Assembly: GCA_031256755.1 (NCBI GenBank)
Contig: JAIRPZ010000338.1
Coordinates: 1-8,393, forward strand
DNA from: Planctomycetaceae bacterium
Lineage (GTDB): Bacteria; Planctomycetota; Planctomycetia; Pirellulales; Thermoguttaceae
DNA: 8,393 nucleotides
Reading direction: 5' to 3'
Shown here: piece after piece, positions 5,500-8,393 of the stretch
How positions within the stretch are numbered: the stretch's first letter is position 1
How the letters are laid out: each line of letters opens with the position of its first letter
Made by a program: the position numbers and the translations under genes
The notes under the pieces: generated by a model
Seen by the model: the letters and a program-made list of their open reading frames with translations, nothing else
What the model was told of the DNA's origin: nothing
Databases searched by the model: none

Positions 5500-6924
5500 A
5501 TGCGGCTAATGTTTTTCTTATTAACAGCAATTTCCCTTGCGGCGGTCTCCCTTTTTTCCGGCTGTTCCAGTTTCGGCGAGCGGTCGCTTGCCGTCCGCAG
5601 TCATTTTGCCCGCGGCGATCTTGCCAAAGCCGATGCCGAAATCGGAAAAGCCCTGAAAAAGAAAAAACGTTCCGATGACGACGTGCTGAAACTCAATCGG
5701 GCTGTCATCGAATTGTGCAGCGGAAAACCGAAAGAAGCAGAACAAATTCTCCGGGAAGTCCGCGATCATTTCGATCAACACGATCTCGCCGGAGAACGGA
5801 AAACCGCCGAAAAAACGCTGTCCATGCTGACCGATGACAATGCCGTTTCCTACTCCGGCGAGGACTATGAAAAAGTTCTTATCCGCGTTTTTCTGGCTCT
5901 CGCCAATTTAATGCACGACGGAACAGACGCACCGGCGTATGCGCTGCAAATCGGCAGGAAACAAAACGAAATTGTTCACGCCGGCTCAATGCAGGACCCG
6001 AAAGATAAAAGCAAGACCGTCAACCCGAAAGCAGAAGCGTACCGGCACGTTGCCGTCGGGCAGTATCTCATCGGAACGATGCAGGAAGCCGCCTACCGCA
6101 ATTTTGATGACGTAATTAAATGTTACGAAAATGTATGTCGCTGGGAACCGAATTTTTCACAGGGACAGCGGGATTTGGAACGCGCCCGACATGGCGTACC
6201 GGTACAGCCCGGCAACGGAGCGGTTTATGTTTTCGGGCTGGTCGGTTCGGGACCTTATAAAATGCAGCAGAATTGCGATGTCTTGCAAGCCGCCCAGTTT
6301 TATGCGACGTGGATATTAAGTATGAACAGCAGCCGGGCAGCCATTCCCGATTTCGCGCCGGTGATGATTCCGTGCATTGTCCGTCCGCGTGAAACCGTTT
6401 CGGCTCTTGCTGTTTCGATAGACGGTCAATGGAACGGGCGGACGGAAACAATTACCGACATCGGCAGAATGGCGGAAGAACAATTTGAAGCGGTGAAACC
6501 GCAGATCATTGCCAGAGCAGTGGTGCGCCGGGCGTTGAAAAAAGGGATCGTTTACGGAGCAAAGGATGCGGCCGATGCAAATCCGTGGGTCGGGCTGGCG
6601 ATGGAAGTCGGCGGAATGGTTTGGGAAAGTATGGAAACTGCCGATACCCGATGCTGGAATTTATTGCCGGCGGAAATTCAGGTTGTCCGGCTGGAAGTTC
6701 CGGCAGGAGAACACCGATTAACGGTGCAGCCGCTTTCAAGGAGTTATTCGTTAGCACAACGGGGCTATGTTTTGTCGGACAGTTCCGCAAAATACGGCAG
6801 CGAACAAACAAAACAAATTCGGGTCGAACCGGGACGAAATACTTACGTGCTGGTCAATTTTCCGAACAACGAAATGGTCGGAAAGATTATCGTGAGCAAT
6901 GAACCGGAAATACCGCAAAAATAA
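5500..6924 (+). CDS. COG3014-type lipoprotein with TPR-like helical region
   Basis: 474 residues. Residues 1-21 are a lipoprotein signal (M-R, hydrophobic core, then LFSG before C22), so the mature protein should be lipid-anchored outside the inner membrane. Residues ~28-230 are helical and TPR-like: repeated charged helices, YSGEDYEKVLIRVFLALANL at 118-137, then a pair around 186-225 ending in ERARHG. Residues ~239-255 (GNGAVYVFGLVGSGPYKMQ) open a second domain. This includes PCIVRP, SIDGQWNG, a DIGRMAEEQFEAVKPQIIARAVVRRALKK helix region (320-348) and a C-terminal ADTRCWNLLPAEIQVVRLEVPAGEH segment (381-405). This order matches the uncharacterised COG3014 family; its molecular role is unknown. 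The ATG at 5500 gives a compact signal peptide; a second ATG three codons on is possible. No Shine-Dalgarno is seen. Confidence 0.82.
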   Translation: MRLMFFLLTAISLAAVSLFSGCSSFGERSLAVRSHFARGDLAKADAEIGKALKKKKRSDDDVLKLNRAVIELCSGKPKEAEQILREVRDHFDQHDLAGERKTAEKTLSMLTDDNAVSYSGEDYEKVLIRVFLALANLMHDGTDAPAYALQIGRKQNEIVHAGSMQDPKDKSKTVNPKAEAYRHVAVGQYLIGTMQEAAYRNFDDVIKCYENVCRWEPNFSQGQRDLERARHGVPVQPGNGAVYVFGLVGSGPYKMQQNCDVLQAAQFYATWILSMNSSRAAIPDFAPVMIPCIVRPRETVSALAVSIDGQWNGRTETITDIGRMAEEQFEAVKPQIIARAVVRRALKKGIVYGAKDAADANPWVGLAMEVGGMVWESMETADTRCWNLLPAEIQVVRLEVPAGEHRLTVQPLSRSYSLAQRGYVLSDSSAKYGSEQTKQIRVEPGRNTYVLVNFPNNEMVGKIIVSNEPEIPQK

Positions 6925-6933
6925 CCGTAACCG

Positions 6934-6952
6934 CTGCCGTTTCGGACGGCAG
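6934..6952. terminator. Hairpin between convergent genes, possible bidirectional terminator
   Basis: CTGCCGT (6934-6940) and ACGGCAG (6946-6952) form a 7-bp stem around a TTCGG loop, 9 nt after the lipoprotein stop codon. A T6 run on the plus strand begins 17 nt later, and on the minus strand a T5 run follows after about 12 nt. Neither is at the canonical distance, so termination is plausible but not certain. Confidence 0.5.
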
Positions 6953-6989
6953 ACGCGTTTGGGTTTGACTTTTTTGATACGATTTTCTT

Positions 6990-7829
6990 TCAGTGCGCCG
7001 CAGCGGGCGGTGTTTCCAGCGGGCGAATCCAGATATTGCGGAACTTCACCGCCGAATGGTGTTCCTGCAAAAGGACAGGACCGGTACTCTTATTGACCGG
7101 ATACTTGCCGGGCAATGCCTTATGTTTGGTCATTCCCAATATCGGAACATTGTTTTGCACCAGCACGCCGTTGTACAGAGTGGTCACGTGTGCCGGCTGC
7201 GTTTGTTTGCCGTCTGCCCATTTCGGTGCCGTGAAGAAAATATCGAAACTCTGCCACTCGCCCGGTTTTCTTGCCGGATTGACCAGCGGCGGATATTGTC
7301 CGTACACCGCACCGGCATTGCCGTCCGCATAAATATAACTGTCGTGCGACTCGATGATTTGGATTTCAAACAGTCCCATCAGAAAAATGCCGCTGTTGCC
7401 CCAAGTCATCCGGTCGCTTTTTCCCGCCTCTTCCGGCGGCGACCGCCATTCCAGATGCAGTTGATAATCGCCGAATTCCGCTTTCGTTTGCAGCGTACCG
7501 GTTTGGAGAATATCGAGGACACCGTCCGCAATTTTATCATCGCCTGCCGTTCCTTTTTTTGCCGGTTTCCAGTGTTTGAGGGAGGTGCCGTCAAAAAGAA
7601 GAACCGCATCGGACGGCGGAGTGCTTCCCAAATCGCCGGTACCGGGAACGACTTTGGGCGGCTGCGGGCGGGTTTGGTCGTGAACCCGCCACTTGGAATC
7701 CGGCAAAAACGGCGTGTCCGTGTAGCCCGGTTCGTCAGCAAAAAGAACGTTGCCGGAAAAACCGCCGGTTCCAAACATTGAACCAGTCAACCAAAAAACT
7801 GCCGTTGTCAAAATCAGAATATATTTCAT
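6990..7829 (-). CDS. Secreted DUF1080 protein (3-keto-disaccharide hydrolase-like, concanavalin-type fold)
   Basis: 279 residues from the ATG at 7829; an in-frame ATG at 7883 is rejected because it lies upstream of the predicted transcription start. Residues 1-31 look like a Sec signal peptide (MKYILILTTAVFWLTGSMFG, cleavage probably near LFA-DE), so the protein should be exported. The DUF1080 domain spans ~75-270: LLFDGTSLKHWKP (77-89), DGVLDI, FGDYQLHLEWRSP (119-131), GNSGIFLMGLFEIQIIES (144-161), AGAVYGQYPP, EWQSFDIFFTAP (191-202), TLYNGVLVQNN (217-227), and LLQEHHSAVKFRNIWIRPL (253-271). This family is expanded in Planctomycetota and includes enzymes acting on 3-keto sugars, usually beside the carbohydrate-oxidising genes; no such partners are visible here. 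It has its own sigma70 promoter and a good Shine-Dalgarno. The exact substrate is unknown. Confidence 0.92.
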   Translation of the reverse strand: MKYILILTTAVFWLTGSMFGTGGFSGNVLFADEPGYTDTPFLPDSKWRVHDQTRPQPPKVVPGTGDLGSTPPSDAVLLFDGTSLKHWKPAKKGTAGDDKIADGVLDILQTGTLQTKAEFGDYQLHLEWRSPPEEAGKSDRMTWGNSGIFLMGLFEIQIIESHDSYIYADGNAGAVYGQYPPLVNPARKPGEWQSFDIFFTAPKWADGKQTQPAHVTTLYNGVLVQNNVPILGMTKHKALPGKYPVNKSTGPVLLQEHHSAVKFRNIWIRPLETPPAAAH

Positions 7830-7834
7830 TGTTT

Positions 7835-7840
7835 CACCTT
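7835..7840 (-). promoter_or_regulatory. Shine-Dalgarno of the DUF1080 gene
   Basis: Minus-strand AAGGTG lies 5 nt before the ATG at 7829. It is the only convincing ribosome binding site in the window, and it supports this start over the upstream ATG at 7883. Confidence 0.7.
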
Positions 7841-7869
7841 GAATAACAAATGAGGAATGAAAGAGCCGT

Positions 7870-7898
7870 ATCTTACCCGGCATTTATCCGCTTGTCAA
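7870..7898 (-). promoter_or_regulatory. Sigma70 promoter of the DUF1080 gene
   Basis: Minus-strand TTGACA (7898-7893, perfect -35), a 17-bp spacer, and TAAGAT (7875-7870, 4 of 6 matches). The predicted start is near 7863, giving a leader of about 34 nt with the Shine-Dalgarno inside it. Confidence 0.7.
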
Positions 7899-7926
7899 CG
7901 TTTGCAAATGTCTAATGGTTCACGCA

Positions 7927-7956
7927 TTGTCCGGGCTATTCAAAACTCCCGGACAA
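7927..7956 (-). terminator. 9-bp hairpin behind the small membrane protein gene
   Basis: TTGTCCGGG (7927-7935) and CCCGGACAA (7948-7956) pair perfectly around a 12-nt loop. On the minus strand it begins 8 nt after the stop codon of the small membrane protein and lies upstream of the DUF1080 promoter, which suits a transcript end. It lacks a T tract, so it could instead be a stabilising 3' structure. Confidence 0.45.
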
Positions 7957-7964
7957 GGACGAAT

Positions 7965-8276
7965 TCACACGATTATTAGTTTTAGACAAACGTAGAACAA
8001 GAGAAGCACGATGACAGATATCAACACACAGCGGTGCTTCTCATGACACCATATAGCGATAACCCAAGAGAAAATTGCAAGTGCGGCAGCCGCAAGACTC
8101 ACTATTCCCCAAAAATTAGCATCTTGAATGTGGTGCCGTTCCGTTGCATTTATAGCAACGGCTATAGCAGCGGCACTCTCGTTTTGTTTTTGGATGACTA
8201 CAGCAGCGATAGCCCCTAGTAACAAGAATATTGCGGCAAAGTAGAAAACACATCGTTTTTTGTGATTTTGTGACAT
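7965..8276 (-). CDS. Small membrane protein of unknown function, three predicted helices
   Basis: 103 residues, not recognised as a known family. A basic start (SQNHKKR) is followed by hydrophobic segments at about 10-28, 56-75 and 82-101, with a polar stretch between the first two (QKQNESAAAIAVAINATERHH overall) that would form the only sizeable loop. By the positive-inside rule the N-terminus is probably cytoplasmic. The third segment runs to the very end of the protein. The ATG at 8276 lacks a Shine-Dalgarno. An interlocking palindrome cluster lies about 18-40 bp upstream of the start, and a hairpin follows the stop. Base composition is more AT-rich than in neighbouring genes. The hydrophobic pattern and flanking signals support a real gene, but only moderately. 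Confidence 0.6.
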   Translation of the reverse strand: MSQNHKKRCVFYFAAIFLLLGAIAAVVIQKQNESAAAIAVAINATERHHIQDANFWGIVSLAAAALAIFSWVIAIWCHEKHRCVLISVIVLLLFYVCLKLIIV

Positions 8277-8293
8277 ATTTCAACAGAAATATT

Positions 8294-8316
8294 CTTTTGC
8301 AAAAGTATACTTTTGC
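8294..8316. promoter_or_regulatory. Interlocking palindromes, candidate operator
   Basis: GCAAAAGTATACTTTTGC (8299-8316) is a perfect 18-bp palindrome. It overlaps a second perfect one, CTTTTGCAAAAG (8294-8305), so CTTTTGC occurs twice in direct orientation 16 bp apart. A minus-strand TATACT (5 of 6 to the -10 consensus) sits at the centre of the larger palindrome. A bound repressor could therefore block a promoter for the small membrane protein gene. There is no loop and no T tract, which argues against a terminator. Confidence 0.5.
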
Positions 8317-8340
8317 TTATTAACGAGAACGGTCATTTCT

Positions 8341-8393
8341 ATGATCAATGCGGAAACGTTATTTGCCGAGCAGTTTTTCAAAGTCCTTCAGCG
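8341..8393 (+). CDS. Possible N-terminal start of a gene leaving at the right edge
   Basis: An ATG at 8341 opens a frame reading MINAETLFAEQFFKVLQ to the edge. If real, the gene would be divergent from the small membrane protein, with the palindrome cluster in the shared 64-bp promoter region. No Shine-Dalgarno is visible. It is mutually exclusive with the minus-strand reading at 8359-8393, and the visible sequence does not decide between them. Confidence 0.25.
   Translation, partial: MINAETLFAEQFFKVLQ
8359..8393 (-). CDS. Possible C-terminal end of a gene entering from the right
   Basis: On the minus strand a frame open to the window edge ends in LKDFEKLLGK followed by TAA. This looks like a normal amphipathic C-terminus and would put the gene in tandem with the small membrane protein, 82 nt upstream. 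Only ten full codons are visible, so this is weak evidence and competes with the plus-strand reading from 8341. Confidence 0.3.
   Translation of the reverse strand, partial: LKDFEKLLGK

Noticed and set aside
6993..7781. 262-codon plus-strand open frame
   Set aside because: Antisense to the DUF1080 gene, whose signal peptide, promoter and domain motifs are clear.

Overview
The window looks like chromosomal DNA of a Planctomycetota bacterium with moderate GC content. The lineage call is inference from protein content: a DUF1080 (3-keto-disaccharide hydrolase-like) secreted protein, a YdjY-type domain, a COG3014-type lipoprotein, and start codons that mostly lack a Shine-Dalgarno sequence. No phage, transposon, CRISPR array or integrase was seen. 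The region reads as ordinary core and envelope genes, with one unusual gene fusion.

Layout, left to right. (i) 54-1703 (-): an undecaprenyl-diphosphatase (UppP/BacA) membrane enzyme fused through an acidic linker to a C-terminal YdjY-like domain. (ii) 1841-3037 (-): a 398-residue protein that reads as a SorC-like sugar-sensing regulator, with a long stem-loop between its stop codon and uppP. (iii) 3038-3231: a divergent promoter region with a perfect TATAAT for each side. (iv) 3232-4053 (+): NAD kinase, probably with a leaderless mRNA. (v) 4132-5124 (-): an SDR-family 3beta-hydroxysteroid-dehydrogenase-like oxidoreductase, convergent with NAD kinase and 20 nt downstream of tRNA-His(GTG) at 5145-5219. 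The tRNA has a near-consensus sigma70 promoter and probably shares its transcript with the oxidoreductase. (vi) 5220-5499: a divergent intergenic region with a 10-bp dyad. (vii) 5500-6924 (+): a COG3014-type lipoprotein. (viii) 6990-7829 (-): the secreted DUF1080 protein, with a clear sigma70 promoter and the only convincing Shine-Dalgarno in the window. (ix) 7965-8276 (-): a small three-helix membrane protein, preceded by interlocking palindromes that look like an operator. (x) The last ~50 bases hold the edge of another gene whose strand cannot be decided.

There is no obvious shared pathway. Several products act at the envelope: lipid-carrier recycling, a lipoprotein, a secreted carbohydrate-active protein and a small membrane protein. 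The most noteworthy observation is the UppP-YdjY fusion. Next come the leaderless NAD kinase start, the CxxC in the sensor domain of the SorC-like protein, and the palindrome cluster at 8294-8316.
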